Below are positions 10,801 to 25,890 of a stretch of DNA of 64,000 nucleotides, piece after piece (position 1 is the first letter of the stretch; the number at the start of each line of letters is the position of its first letter). The DNA comes from Ifrita kowaldi (Eukaryota > Chordata > Aves > Passeriformes > Cinclosomatidae), in contig VZRS01014563.1 of assembly GCA_013398055.1 (NCBI GenBank), positions 974,265-1,038,264 of the forward strand, read 5' to 3'. The position numbers and the translations under genes were made by a program. The notes under the pieces were generated by a model, which had not been told where the DNA came from, did no database searches, and worked only from the letters and a program-made list of their open reading frames with translations.

Positions 10801-13800
10801 CCAGAAGAGAGGACATTGGTAGAGGGGCAATTCAGACCCACCTGCCAGTTCTGTACCCTGCTCCTGGACTCTGTCCTTTCCTTTGCACTTCTTTGTATCT
10901 TGCCCTCTTTTTATTATTCGCTGCCATTTCATAATAGGCTTTGTAAACAAAAGCATCGCTTCCTGAAAGATTCTGTAGCCTGGAAACCTGGGATATACCC
11001 ACCATGGATACACCCACTGTAGGTAAACCTACCAGTTTAAAGCCTTCTGGGTCAGCAACAGATTTTTTTCCCCATTTTCCAAAACCAATTCAGTTGTGAC
11101 ATATATTATTCAGAATATTCATCTGCTCAGTTGTGTGTCTGTAAAACCAGGAAAGCTCATGGACACAATCATTTGCAAATACCTGGGATTCCAGGCTTAA
11201 AACAAAACTGCCACTTTTTACACATTTCCAGCATTTGGTCTCTTGTAGATCTACACTCAGTTCCAGCAGGTGTTTTGCAGAGGTCATTTCTGGGTGCCAA
11301 AACAGAAGCAGTCTCCTGAAACACCTTCTTAAGCTTAGTAACACCCACCTACAACCACGACTTGAAACAAAAGAAATGTGATGTTCTGGAGGAAAAGAAA
11401 GCAGCAATTTGTGTCAAGTGCTCAGTGCCGCTAGTGCAGATTTCATAGCAGTGAGGGGCTTGGAACACCCATGAGAAAACACTCGAGATGCCAAAACCTA
11501 TGCAGAAAGAAAATATTGACTAAAGTCACCTTGTCTGAGTGTAAACCCATGCAGTGGATACCTGACAAGCTATGAGGGAACTCACAGAGCAGCTGTAGTA
11601 AGGGCCAGAATTAAATGCCTCAACAGGGGATGTGCTGACCACTGTCCCCACAGGGGCTTTGCAGGATTTGTAGTATGCTTTAAAAGAAAAAACAAGAAAA
11701 AGGAATAATAACTTACTACACTTAATTACCCCTGGTTCATTTTACAGTGTTACAACATTAACACATGACTTGACTAACTCTTTCCCCAGTCAATCAAAGG
11801 GGGAAGAAAAGATAAATCTCCTTTTATTGTCTCTCACTCAAATTTCCTGTCAGAGGCTCTAGGGGCCTACCACAGTCATGCTTTTTGTAACAAAAAAAAA
11901 CCCAAAAACACTTCTCTTGTCTGCTTAACACCTCCCTGGGAGCTGTCTTTTCTGAGGTGTGAGATAGGGTTTTTCCAAGCAGAGCAGCAAGGACCAGGAA
12001 TTCCCAAATTGTATTCAATATCCGTTTAGACTCTTACACAGCAGCTGTTCCTCCCATGTTTGAATCCTCGATGCATATTAGAGATAATGGAGCTTTCTTC
12101 CCTTATTCACAGAGGTGCTGCCTGGATTATGGAATTCATTAGTCAATGCTTGCAAATTGCCACTGTTGACTCAGAGCAAATTCCTGCTATCAGACTCACT
12201 AGTCAGCTCATTTTCATAACAATGCTGTATTGTTAAAAAATACTTTTAAGCCACTCTTTAGTGAAACTGGGGAATACAACATATCCCAGCAAACACCTAA
12301 AACATCAAAGAGATGCTGTATCAGTAATGCTAAAAGTCCTGCATTTGAAGTGTGTTTAAATTAATCAGCGTGATGGTGTTAAGAGGATTCAGTAAGTCAT
12401 AAAACTTTGGGCAACTGAATTGCTTCCCAAAAGGGGTGCGACTTTAAACCTAAGTAGATAAAGATTAAAGAAACCCACCCTGCAAGAAATAGCTGCCCCT
12501 GAGGAAAGGAAGGACTTGATTAGGGCACCATGGATCACCGGCGCATAAAATAAAGATTGGATTTGCAAGGAGCTCTTCCTTTTCCCCAAATTTCTCGTTA
12601 CCCACTCCCGAGACTAACAGTAATTCTGAAAGACGCCTCACAGAGGAGTAGTAAGTGGGAAATCAGACTCTGCTGTGAACTTGCAATTTTCTGACATCTC
12701 TGGCACTCAGATTTCTACTCTTCTCCAAATTACTCAGTCACTGGGTTCTTGCTTTCCCAGCTGATGCACATTACAGCACAAGGCTGACTGCGAGCTGTGC
12801 AGACCCTGGGGACAAATATATCTTTGATTCTGTTCTGACATAATGCACACTCTTGAGTGCATGATGCAGAAATACTTTTTTTCCTGCCTGTTATCATCAG
12901 ATGCTCCGATGTAGGGGGATGTAGGATGAAGCTGGTGGTGCCAATTGCTAGAAGGAGCCTGCCATCTGCTGATCTGAGCAGCACTCCAGCCTGACTTTTC
13001 CCAGATCTGATTTAGTGGGATGAAACACTATACAAAGTAGGTTAAATGTATCTGAAGTGAAGCTGAATTAACAGAGTTTCTGTGGTGAAGGGGTTTATTT
13101 AAATGGAAAGAGGAAGTCCCAACTCTTACAATATCGGGTCTGAATCTGAATTGGACAAAGAACTAAAGAGGCAACTAAAATAAACCAATTAGTCAGTAGG
13201 AAAGAGATAAGCAGACGACACAGAGAGAAAAGAGCCTGAAATTTCTTTTTTTGTTTTGCTGCTCCCAACCAGACAGTGAGGCTAAAGTATCCCTCACCTT
13301 CACCCTTCCAATTTACAGCAGTCCTAAACTTCTTCTCTATGGCCTTCTTCCAGGGCCGCCACATGTCCAGCCACGGAAAAACCCTGGAAAAAGGTGAGCT
13401 CTCACCAGGCTGCCATCTCCATTTACTTTCATTCTTACTGCCATCAGGACGTATGTAAAAAATTATCATTTGGCAGGACATAGTGAAAAGTCACCATTTC
13501 CATTACACAGTCTGCATTATTGCTCCCACCTCTAGCTAATATTTCCTATTTCGTCAATAGATTACATCCTACCAGTCATTCCAAGCTGCAAGTGCTCATC
13601 AGTTTGAAATGCTCTATTTAGCTCTTGACACATATAAAACATCACTGTAACACAACCAGGCATAAAAAGTCAAAGGGAAATGTGGGGTATGATGCAGAGC
13701 TCTGAGCTTGTCGCAATAAAATGAAGTTTCCCCAAAACAGAGGAAGAACAGCTAAGAAAGAAAAAAGTAGCCTCCAGATTAGGGAAGTGTATCTTCTCTC

Positions 13801-16800
13801 ACTGAACCAACACAATAGGGAAGTGAAATTAGAAGTGGATGAAATGCTGAAAGTCTTGGATTATTATTTTTTAAAGACCAAGGGGAGGGAAAAAAAAGCA
13901 GAATAGGAAAAAAAAGCATCAAGTGTTAGCAGGATTAGTATCACAGGTTCTCTGGTGAAGAGGTGTCATAGAAAGAGAAGATAACACATCTTAAATTATT
14001 GTTTTTATTATGAAATTCCTGTGTTAAAATCGCTTCAAAACAATGTTACACAAAAGGCAGCTGAAACTCTCCCGCTTGTCCACAGTCCTTTCCTTACCTT
14101 AACATGAGCTGGGCTATAAAGTGAAGTATAAACTCCCATCTGATGATAATGTACATCATCCAGTGCTGGAGGCTTTGTTGTGCTAAGAACATTGTAAATA
14201 CATCTAACACAGACCCTGGCCTAAGAAGTCTAAGCAAACAAATACAAAGGACAGAGAGGTGCATTCATTTAATGTGTTATCTTTCATGGCTATAGATTCA
14301 CAGATCCAGCTAAAGAAACACTTTGGTAATTACATACCTTGTCATTTTTACCTGCCCATCAGCAGAGCATAGATTATTTCTTGAAAGTATCATATCCTTG
14401 AAGGCCTTACAATCCAAAAGGCAACAGAAAATAGAGAAATAGCAGTCATTTGCTTAGGACAGTCCCCAGGTGAAATGCAACAGATCAAGAAGATGAAAAA
14501 TCCAGAGAATTCTCCGAAAAGAATAGATAGTCAGTAATGGACAGACTGTACCATATACCTGGAAGAAATGCATCACAAATCATAACCAAAAACATCCCAA
14601 AGAAAACAAAACAAACACACAAAAAGCCCTACACACCAAACAACAACAACAACAAAAATCATGGCTGTAACTTTGGTAGTGGTCAAGGCTGCAGCTGACC
14701 ATCAAAATCAGAGTTTCTGAGCTACTACAACATTGCAAAATGGAGGTGTTTTCTATGATATAAAAATTTCTTCCAGTATATAAGGCTATTTTTTCAGAAC
14801 ATGAAAAAGATAAGCTGAAAAGAGTACATTTGGATTAAGCTCTTCACTAATGCTATAGAAAGCTTTAAGATAAAAATGCAGGATGAGACATTGCAGGAAA
14901 ACACCAGCTATCCAGCACTAGCTCTTGAGCCTCTAGTAAGACCTTGAGAGCATTAGGGATGGTACAGCTGCTGCTGCAAAACATCTTGTGGGTTGGTTAA
15001 CTCCACCAGCAAATTGCACCGAGGCAGATATCAATTTACATCTGTTTACCACAGCCACACAGGTGATGGGAGCAAAGGGAGTGGATGCAACGTGGGCAGC
15101 GTGGAGCAGGGCTGGGCTATCATTACCAACAGCAGGAGAATAAAGGCATTCTGTGTGTTCCAGACCTTGTTTGTGAGTGCAGGCAGCTGGGGTTTGGCCT
15201 CTTGTTTGTCCCGTAGTCAAGAGCAAAGATCACTACAGCCATAAACACGATCCAAATATAAACAGTGGAACAAGAACTGAAGAAAATGTTGGGTGAAATT
15301 AGCAGGACTGGGGCAGTGGGTAGGAAGGTGTAAGTAGGGATGATGGGGCCGAGCCATCATGTTTAGAGGCCTCACAGCATGTAACTTAAACCTCACTATA
15401 ACCATATTACAGGTGAGTCCCATGGTTCAAGGTCATCTAAGGAAATTACAGTTAGCTCAGCAGTAGTTTTTAATGAGAAATCCTGCATGTGGACCTGAAA
15501 AGACAGACATTTGGCCACTTTAATTCATGCAGTGGTTTCAGTTAAGTTACATCTATGGCTAAAATGCCTCCTTAAGTGGGTGTGGGAGCTAATGCTCCAT
15601 ACTCTGAGGATGATGGGCATTCAAGGAAAAGTGTATTTAATACATTAAGAGCTGTGTAGCTGGTTTCTGGGAATTTCCTGTGACTGTACGCAGGGAATTC
15701 AGTATGCTCCGTATCTTGGAGCAAGAGAAAAGAAAGACAGGGCTGTCCAGAGCAATCAAAAGTGGGAGTTTAGGGATGCACATTCCAGGAACCATTCCTT
15801 GGCTGGGAACAGGGGATGATTCTGGAAAGGACTGCTACGCTGCTTTCACACTGATTTTTGATTATTAATGTGTATGGGTTTGCACTTGCTATGCAGCAGT
15901 AGTTGACCTTTCCTAGGACAAGCCAATTAGTCTGCAAGAGTGAATAAAGAAATATTATCACCTTTAATATCGGCTGCTGCTGCTGCCACTGCTTTTCCAA
16001 AATACTCTCCTGTGGGCATTAAAGTGATGCTTTCATTTATCCACCAATAAAAACACAGCCTTAACCCATCTGCCTGGCCCTGTGTGTATATATCTGGGTA
16101 ATTTAATAAATGCTTCTGGGTGTTGATTTACGTCATTGTATCTGTATATAAGCCTGCCTCTGTGAGCATGCTGCTGGTTGTCTCTGAGCATTCATTGTCT
16201 GCCTTGTGTGTGTATGTCTGTGTGTCTGAATGTGGTTTTGTTTAAAATTTTCCCTAGAAAAAACAAGAAGTCAGATGTTTCATGAGGTTGTTTGTTAAAA
16301 CCAAGGGAAGGAAGGAGGAGACAGTAAGGGATAATTTAGAGAGAAAAAGGGGTAGATTTGGCTACGGTTAATCATCTGCCTCACTCTTCTCTGGAGGAGA
16401 TGGGAGAGTTCATTCCAGACATTAAAATGTCTCAGGGGAGGATCGTATAGATCATGCTGGAAGAGAAATGGAAAGAGTAAATTATCCAAAGGCTCAGAAA
16501 GTAGTGGAGCCAGATGTCATCTGATCCCAAAGCAAGGATAAAAAGAGGGAGAGAGAACCTTCACAAGATATGCCCAGGGTTCCCTGAGAAGCTGTGGGTA
16601 GAGATAGGGCAAATGACTTCTAACTGCTATCAGTGAGGTCAATTTCTAGGATACCAGATTAATTTGGAACCTGTACCCTGGTTCCAGCTGTAATTCCGGC
16701 TCACAGGGAAAGGTATTATTCTGAGTCAGAATGCAGAACAAAAGAACATTAAAATGGAAGTAAATGCAAAGTTTCCCAACACGCAAGCATCCCCTGAAAA

Positions 16801-19800
16801 ATAAGTCTGAATAAAGGCCCAGGAACACTTTCATAACACAAGTCTCCTCAAACCAACAGCACAAGGGGTCGGATGGATTTTCCAGCTCCGGTGCCCAGTT
16901 TACTTTGCACACACAGCTTGTTTTCCTGCACTTAATCATGGGCCTGACTCACCAGCCCTTCTCTGCACTATTCACTATTCTCCCAGTTCAGCTGCAGCGT
17001 AAACAACTGAACCAGCAGCACCTCACCAGGGGAAACATGGGAAAGCAGCAGTGGCCCTGTCCACGCACTGTGACATTCTCTGTTTCAAACAAGAGGAAGG
17101 TAATTCCTGTTTTGGAAGCTGTTACACATCCCAAGACCACAGACACCATCATGGTATACCAGAATCAGAAGTTTTCAGCATTGGTAGCCAGGTATTCCGA
17201 GGACAGCAATGTGCCCACGCCAGCTTGTAGTGTCCTTTGTGAGGCAGACACTGTGAACACAACAGTGTTTGTACATGGAAGTGCTGGGTTTGTTACCTAC
17301 ATCCTCCATGACATTTTGGCTGCAATCCAGTACAGTTCCCAAGAAATACCTGGGACATTTTCTACATAGCCTTTGTTTGCAGAGGGACTCCCACGCAGCA
17401 CAACTCTTCCCCGTAGTGCTGTTAAACACAAGTAACATCAGCTCTGATTGTTGCATACATTTCCTAGAAGAGGTAAAACGACTGAGGAAATTAGAACTTG
17501 TATTCCCACGTATAATCCTTCAAATGAAAACTAGCTCATGGAAATATTTTCTGCAACAAAATTATATCATCTTTCTTACAGGGAAAAGCCTGACTCAAAC
17601 CTTGAGACACTCGGACACTTACACACTAGCTGCCCTATAGGAATTCCTGCTAAATTCATAAGCCTTTGATGATCTTGTTCACACTTGTTCTTTTCAGGAA
17701 GTTTTCCCCGTATTTCCAGACATCTTTCCCCTAACTAACATCCTCCATGAAGTCATTTCTTTCCACAGCACACTACGGCAGCCCCTACACCTTTCCCCAG
17801 CCCCCTACATTTTTCTCCATCCTGTCTGGGGTGCAGGTGGTGACCCTTCTGCGGGGGCCAGCAGCGCCCACAGCCCCAGCCCGTCAGACCCATTCCGGCG
17901 CTTTGCTCCGTGCATTACGAGGGGATGTGTCAGCCAGGGCTATTGTTTGGAACAGGAAGCGAGTTTGGCCGCCTCTGTAATTTAGATTGTAGGCAATAAG
18001 CAGGGGTGTGGTGTGCAAAGCAAACAAGGCAGGATCAACAGCTCTTTTCACTTCTGGACAAGGAATTGGTGCGGTGGTGGCCCACGGGATCCTGTCCCGT
18101 ACTGGCTACGGTTTCTCTTCGTGACCACAGCCAGGAGTGAAAAACCAGAGTGTCCTCCAGGATTTCAACTGGAGAGTGAAGATAAAAGTCCAGGCCCCAT
18201 GTTCTGACAGAACTTTATGAGCTAAACGTCTTGAAATGAGATTATGAGAGAAAATTAAGAACAGTCTTCTCCTTTCAATAGGTCTTTAAAAACAATAAGC
18301 AGGCTTTACTGTAAATTCATTTCTTTTCCCTCAGTGTGCCAATTCCCAAGCTGATATCTCCTCTGGGTAGCAGGGATATATATAGATCTAAATGTGGCAA
18401 GAAGACAGAAAGATTTTATTTATTTTGCGTAAGGACAGCAATGTGGGGAGTTCTTTTTTCCAGGAAAAACATCAGAGAGTGAGTTGCACATCTTGTTAAA
18501 GAAATGCTACAAGGTAAGTAAAATCCAAATTATATTTAGCTCATAGGAGGTGACAAATACTAGTCAGGTTGACTATTGCCTTGCTGGAAGTCAGTCAAAA
18601 ACCACTGTCAAATAAAGCACGAAAATAGAGAAAATAGTAGAGTCTGTATTCTTGCATTTGCTAAAGTGAGCAACTTTCTGCTCACTTTATTGCCAGCATT
18701 TTTTTAAAACTAGTTGTGAATACAAGGAAAGGTACTTAAAGTCAAATCCTGGCCTGAAAATCTTGCTGAAATCACCTAAACTGCCTGGTTTGGATCTGCA
18801 GAACAGTCTGAAAACCCCTCACTCTATGCTTAGGATCATCAGTGGCAAACACAAAACCGGTGTCCTTTGTCCGGCCAGGTCACCACCGCTGTGGCACCAC
18901 ACATGTCAGCACAGACCTGCAAATGGACAGGTGTCCACATCATTCCCCACTGCAGCAGCTATGGATAGGGCAGGTTGCACAAAACAGGGGCAAACAGAGG
19001 AAATTTGGGGGTTTCCCTGCAAAAACCCAAGGCTGTGACAGAACAGGCCTAGACATCGCTGTGGCGGCGTGCATTAGCTCCAGGGTAAACTCAGAGCAAG
19101 CAAGAGGCAGCTGTAAGCATTCAGATCCCTGGATCCAGACATTCATTCAATTCATAAGACTTCTCACGCAGGGCTGAGCTTTGTGGAGATGCCCTAGATC
19201 CATCCAGTGATCAAATATGCTCTGATTTGCTCCCAAGGCAGAAGAGTACTCCTTCCCCTCTCAGAGCTCCCTTCTGGGTCAGCCCTCCCCACAGGCGAGT
19301 GGGTGCAGGAGGATCATCATTCTTTCCTGGCACAGCAGTTAATCCACCCAGCCTGACTGCAGAGAGATAGCTGGCTGTTTGGGAAGCAGTACCATGTGGG
19401 GGAAGATTTTTTAACCTATTCTTGCCTTGTGCCGTGTAAGGAAGCCACAAACTCTCTCTCATAGAGGCAGCTGATAGAGTTGCCTCCTTTGCTCAGCAGA
19501 AGAGCAGAAAGGACACCTCACCAGAGCAACTGGAATGGAACTTCAAGAGTTAATAAAATTTTCAAGCAGTCATTTATGTGCATGCTATCAAATGAACATA
19601 TAATTACCAAAAGATTCCCCCACCTTTTCTTGGTTGTTGGGGTTATTAAGTGAAAGCAAAAGTTTAAACTGCTTGCCTGAGATAAAAGGGCCTGCAGACA
19701 GCTGCCTGCCTGTCCTTAGACTTTGCTATGCTAGCAGTCACTGTCTGCAGTCAGAGTTCCTTCCTTAAGCACTTGAGCACTGCGAAGCCTTGAGGGGACA

Positions 19801-22800
19801 CCGCCTTTGCCTAGAGATAGATTTTGGGTGAGATTTTGGAAGACAGGTTTGCATACAAGTAGCAGTGTGATCACCACTGGAATGCTGGTTTCCTGCTAGA
19901 CACACACAGAGATTTTGTGACCCTGTGTTCTTTTGCGAAAGACAAGTGACCTGCAAAACCCCAGTTTCATATCTCAAAGTGGTGGGGCAATACAACCTAC
20001 ATAACAATAATGACTCACTGGGAAACAGAAGGATCAAGCTCCAGGGATCTCCTCAGCACAGACCTGCAAATACACTGGAATGATTTGCATTCCACAGCTT
20101 GCCTTGCAGAATCCACAGATAAAAATCAGGCTTGGCATGGCTAGGATATATGAGCAATATTTAGCAGCAGAACAATGAGCCAGCTGGGAAAGCATGTACT
20201 TTTCCAAATTCAAGTGGGCAAGCAATTTTGGGCAACGTGGTCACTTAGGGATTGCCTGCACAGGGAAGTTGGGACAAAGCAAACAAAGGTTTGAATGCAT
20301 GGCATGCAAACCCACTCCAGAAAACGGTGGTGTAAACAGGCCAGTTGTTCTCAGGGTAGTGCGTGAGAAATGCCTGTGATTTTTTTGGTGGTACCAGAGC
20401 AGAGGTCCCCAAATACCTGGGGAGCTGACACAGCTGCTTCTTTCTTCTGCCTGTGGCCTGCTGCCCTGGCTTTGAGCAGTGACTGGAGAGCTGCCTGTTC
20501 CCTCACTCCTTGCAGAAGTTACTGCCTCTGTAACAGGAACCAGAAAAGCCAGCCTCCCTCAGCTCTTCAAGCCCTCCAGCCTCTCTTTGCTGGTGTAATT
20601 ACATGCAGTGATGTGAAAGCTACACCAAAGGTGGGATGAAAAAGCAAGACAAAAGTAGCCTGCACAGATCTCTCAGTGTAAGCCACCAGGGTGAAATGAA
20701 GCATAGATTCAGTTTCTATTATTTAGGGCTCAGCTTATAAATTACAACCAACTTCATTCCCAAAAGTCATCGGTCTGGGTGACACTTCAGTCTCCTTCTC
20801 CAGCATGACACAAACAGTGGTGATCTTAGGGGGAGCAAAGACAGAGGCAGACCCAGGGGGTGCCTACTGATGGTGGTTTGTAGGTACAATTCCCTTTTAA
20901 GGGGGGAAAAAATGAAAGAAAGGAAGAAAAGACTACAATAGGGTCCAGGAGGAGCCACAGAAAGGGAGCAGGCCTCACCAGATGTACGCAGAGCTAAAAG
21001 CCCTGATCAGACTTCCCTGTTCCTGACCCATCAGACACATGGCCTGACTTGCTAATACTGAAAGAGCATCAGAGGAAGTGGGATTTGGCACTGTGTGCGA
21101 GCAGTGGGGAGCAGGATGTGCTCTGTCCATAGTACATGACCAAGGCCATGTGTGTTTTCAACACCTTGGCACCCCTGGCAAGCTGTGGCCCTGGCTGAGT
21201 TAGCTCTGGGTGCAGCACCAGAGGGGAAGGGGCATGTGGGATTCTCCTGCACTGCCCACCCAGGCAGCTCACCATCCCATTTTGGGAGTGGGGCCATTTC
21301 TGCCTGCAACAGCAGCCACGTATGGAGTTTTTCCCACTGAGTAGCTACTGTGGATTTGTTTCCCTGTGGGTGCAGGCAGCTCCTTTCCGGACAGAGCCAC
21401 GATGATGCTGATATGGCAGAACAACTCCACTGCCACATGGGAGGGCTGGATGCTGCAGCAGGAGGACTTTGAGGGTGTAAGCTGGAACCCAGGAAGTTTC
21501 ATGAGTCACCTTTGTTCCTAAATTCCCTACCCCTTGGGGATGCTCCAGGTTGGGGGCATGCCTTAGGAGACCCCTGCTAGGACACCGGGCACTGGTGAGC
21601 CCCAGGGCATCCGTGGACAAAATGGCATTCAAGCATGACCTATCTCATGGTTATCACTCATGGTGAGAGTAAGTTTACATAAAATTTGCATAAAACTTTG
21701 GGTGGGAGCCTCAGAGAAGGTTATGGTGCCACTTGTCACCAAGTAGCCTCAAATTGAAACGTGAATCTACTGAGGAGGCTTCTTTAGAAAGGGAAGGAAC
21801 TCATTCCTCTTGCCATCAGAAGTTCAGGGGTGTTCACAGGAGGTTTATTTCCCTGGAGAATATAGTTTCTGCTGAGCAGGAGAGGATTAAGATGACCAGA
21901 AAAGCAAAGAGAGTGAGCAGGGAGGCCTAAAGGTGCTGGAGCAGTTTCGTCTCGTTCCTAGAGATGAAACTTCCTCCTTCCACCAGCTCTGCTGTGCACT
22001 GAGGCATTAAAGGAGAGATCTCTTTGCATCATACTCAGCCCTGTGGCAAAGGAGATACCCGTCTGCCCCTGCAGCTACGGGGGAATTTCAGAGCAGGAGT
22101 GGTGCAAAAAATTACACTTATCTCACAGTCAGCTGACAGCAGAAGCTCTAAGCAAAGTCCTTCCAACCATGATCGTATCAGCCACCTCCTTGGGCAGTCT
22201 TTTCCCCCTCCCCCATGTCTACACACCATCCAGATGGCTCTGCTCCCCAAATAACCTCTGGAGCTACAGCAGAAACTCGAACAGCCCCTGTTCAGGAGGG
22301 GTGAGAGCCTCTTGGTCATCAAGGGTCAGCACCGAGGGCCTGTCAGCTCTGTGCTCCCCTGAGAGGAGCAGCTCCTCCAAGGTATGACCTGACTTTGAAG
22401 CCAAGAGTTCAGAGGATCATCCTGAACAACTTTCTGGCATGTTTCTGGCATAGATCTGCCTTTCTCTCACCTGCCAGTCACACAGATGTGCAAAGGGCAA
22501 GGACCAGAACTGAAGCCACCAGGGACCAATTCTCCATCCTCTTGCTGGACCATTTGTCTTCACCTCTGCTGAGTTTCTCACAATAGCTCTCCAGCATTCC
22601 TACCTGCAGCTCACTCGCTGACACACAGCAGGTATGTTACCCCAGCTGACCAAAGCAGGGACAATTTACTGAGGGAAACAGATAAAATTTTAGATGCTTT
22701 TCTGACACCAAACAACACTTTTTCGGCATGAAGAAAATTTGAACTACCATAATTTCAAGTTACTAGGAGCTCTTTTTTTAGAAGGAAGAAGTAAATAGTT

Positions 22801-25379
22801 AAGGTCTGAGGCCTCCAGTATAAATAGAAACAGATCACATTTATATGATTAGGATTTAGTATTTCAAGGTAATATTTGTGAATTTGATAACATTCATGAT
22901 TTAGTAGGACTGCAGTGCAGAAACGCTAAATCTGTTTTGTGCTTTGGACAAATCACTTAATCATTCTGATTCATGGCATCCAGCATTAATGAGCAGAGTC
23001 TTTTACACTAAACTTATCACACATGTAAGCTTTGTTTTGCCAATCAGGACGGTGCCAGGAAAGTGCAAATACCCAAAGATTATAGGCAATGGTAACGGGT
23101 GTAGCAATAAGGATGATCTTGATAATTATGTACCTTCAAGAGAGAGGAGAAACTTGTTCTGACTTGCAAATGGAATAAAGCTGTCATAGCTCTGATAGGA
23201 GTCACCCAGGCTGGCAAGAACTAGGGATATTTTTTCAGGTCTCTTTAATAAACTGGTACCGTGGGGGAGTGGTGGAAGGTTCTGTGAGAAGCTCTGCTGA
23301 GAACACACTCCTTTGGTCCTCTGAATTTTCAGATTTCCCAATCTGTTCTGCTTTCAACCACGCGCCATTCTAGGTCCAAGCAACACTTCCCTGTCTAGCA
23401 GTCTGCTGCATTCACAGGTGCCTCACAATGTCAGAGCAAAGACTTTGCAAATAAGAGCCTAAGGAGAGCTCTAAATATTTGTTGGATTGGGGCCTCACTT
23501 TGAGATCTTAATGCTGCTCGTAAACCAGGCTCAGCCCCAGGAGTGACGCTGCCATCGCATGTTGGAAACAGGGTGTTGATTCAGCCCAAGAAATTTTGTA
23601 GAATAGTCCTTCATTCTCAATTTCTCTGAAACCAACAAAGGGATAGAGATGCCTGTGGCTGTTATGATGATGGCTGTTTCCTCTAGTAAACAACATCATT
23701 CTAGTGTTCTCCAACTCAGTAACTGTCTTTTCCCAATGGTTAAATGCAGTCATAAAGAAAGAGAGGACATCTCTCCATTTAACCACAAATCCAAAGCACA
23801 TCCAGAGAACTGAATGTACCAGGGAAATCCTGTAGGAAGATGTTCTCTCACCGCACTACCAGTGAGACTGAAAAAGTGGAAACAGGGAAGACTTCTTGTT
23901 CAAATTCACTTCTACAGCTATGAAAAAATTTGGAATAATATTATGCCTTCTTTTTCAAACTCAAGGATAAAGCAGGCAACAGCTATGCTACCCCTAAGTT
24001 ACTCCCTATCTATTTAGGCAAGAAAAAGTTAATCTTTAGGATTTTTAAAACAATGTGTTTGTACAAAGAAAAGCAAATCCAAGGAGCATCTGTCATCTCA
24101 GAGCAGGGCCCGAGAGTGGTGCCATTTCAATTACATCAGCCCCAAGGAACAGGTTGGAGTAAGGAGAAAAAAAAAAGGAGCCCAGAAAGATGGAGCAGTT
24201 GATAGCAGGTAAATTGTTAGATTTTGGGTTATGCCAACCACCAGACTAACATCTCAAGGATATAAAATGCCATTCAGCATGAAGGAAAAAATTAGGAAAA
24301 CATATAAATGTTGAACTGAGTTGTGATGCACTTGGTCCTGATGCTGATGCTACATCTCCAAATGGAGACAAATGGAACGTGCCTGTGTTCCACAGCCACT
24401 TCTCCAACACAGGAGAATGCTTCAATGGCATAATGTTACACCTGTACCAAGGAGTGAGTCCAACACACCTCTCTGAGCAAGGGCTGTTTAACCTTCACCA
24501 TTGCCTCACACCTGAAGGGTTTGTCTCTGAATGTTCTTCCTCAGCCCTTTCCTCTCTCATTTCTTAACACGGGGGTTACACAACCATTCAAGTGCAAGCC
24601 AGTTTTGTTTTGATTTTAGCTTTCACAGCCTTCCTGTGGGTCTTTAAACAAGTATAAGGTAGTGAGGGGGTTTCTTTGTTACCTTTCATTGAAATGTTCA
24701 TACTAAGATGGAAAATTCCAGGGAACAGTTAAAAACAAGAAGGCTGGATTACCATACATCAAAGGGAAGCAGCATTTGCTAACTCCTTCGTTTTACATGT
24801 ATGTGATTCACAAACTGCTTCATGAAAATGGAAAAGTGATTGAGGAATTGCTCAGGTCCTGACCAAAAAAAAAACAAAAAAAGAAACTAATAGCAACAAC
24901 CTAATTTCCATGAAAATGGGCTGGTCTCCAAAGCATCTGCCAAGACCAGACACTGTGGTGCTTGCAGCTTTCCTTTGTTTGCTCTTCAAAGCAGGTAGAG
25001 CCAGGAATATTCCCGTGCCTCATGGCAAGCTGTAAGATGTGGTACATGACTTTCAGATGAGGGAATTTCACATTTCTCCCTGAATATTTCACACTACAAC
25101 AGCAAGGAGAAAAGCACAGACGCAGCTGAAATGAGGAGGAGATGAATTGAAAAGCTAAAAATGGGTTCTTCAGCATTACTCTGTAGTATGGAGAACTGAG
25201 AAGGCAATTAAAACCAACATGAAAGGAGATTTAATTGCAAAACAGCGAAACCTGCTGAAGCACAGATAGCAAGAAGAAAAGAATCACCCCAAGCCCAAGC
25301 CCTTCAGAGAGGAGAGCATTGCCCTGAGCTCCACTTGCAGCTGATGGGAAGAGATAGGCCCTTCCCAAGGCTCTCAGGG
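7851..25379. other. Intergenic DNA between CMIP and GAN, no gene recognised
   Basis: I read the frames on both strands and found no protein family, no coherent exon chain and no tRNA- or rRNA-like sequence. The longest frames are 100-150 codons, which is expected by chance in this composition. Possible regulatory stretches are about 8470-8830 (dense, non-repetitive, with CRE- and GATA-like motifs) and 16128-16152 (TTACGTCAT followed by TATATAAG). A small CpG-richer patch lies at about 17830-17980. None is proven. Confidence 0.6.
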
Positions 25380-25890
25380 TGCAGTCTCGGGGGAGCGTCT
25401 CTCTCTGCCCGGGCTGCCGTGACTCGCCCTTACACGCAGCCACAGCAAGGGCAAGAAATGCGGGACAAACCCACCCAGCCCCTCCGCGGCGAGGAGAGCA
25501 CAGCACAGCCTCCCCATCCCTGCCAGGTCACCGCATCCAGCGCTGAAGGAAAAGCCGAGGCGAAGTGGAAGGAGGCACGGATGGCAGCCCCGGGGCCGTG
25601 CCGAGCCGCTGCCCGGCCGCCTCGCTCTGCCAGACTCCAGCGCTGCGCCATCGTTTCTGTGCGTGGGCTTTCAGATCGGGGCTCTGAGGACTCAAACACC
25701 TTCCCCGAGCACGGGCAGGGGGGAGCCGGGAGAAGGGGGGAGAGGGAGGCCTGGCGGCTGATGAGGACACAGCGGGAGGACAGGCGAGACTGGTTTGGAG
25801 AGGGTGGGCAGCGCACGTGGGAGTGGAACGAGGCAGGGTGGGAACACCCTCAGCCCGTCTCTTCGGTCAGGCAGCTTTTAGCATTTCAAA
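25380..25890. promoter_or_regulatory. CpG-rich patch, candidate orphan CpG island
   Basis: This block has clearly more G, C and CpG than its surroundings and contains a CACGTG E-box at 25814-25819. A plus-strand frame of 195 codons spans 25335-25922 but resembles no family I know. It is compositionally what a GC-rich region gives by chance. The patch could be the promoter of an unannotated non-coding RNA or an enhancer. It lies just left of a minisatellite. Confidence 0.4.
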
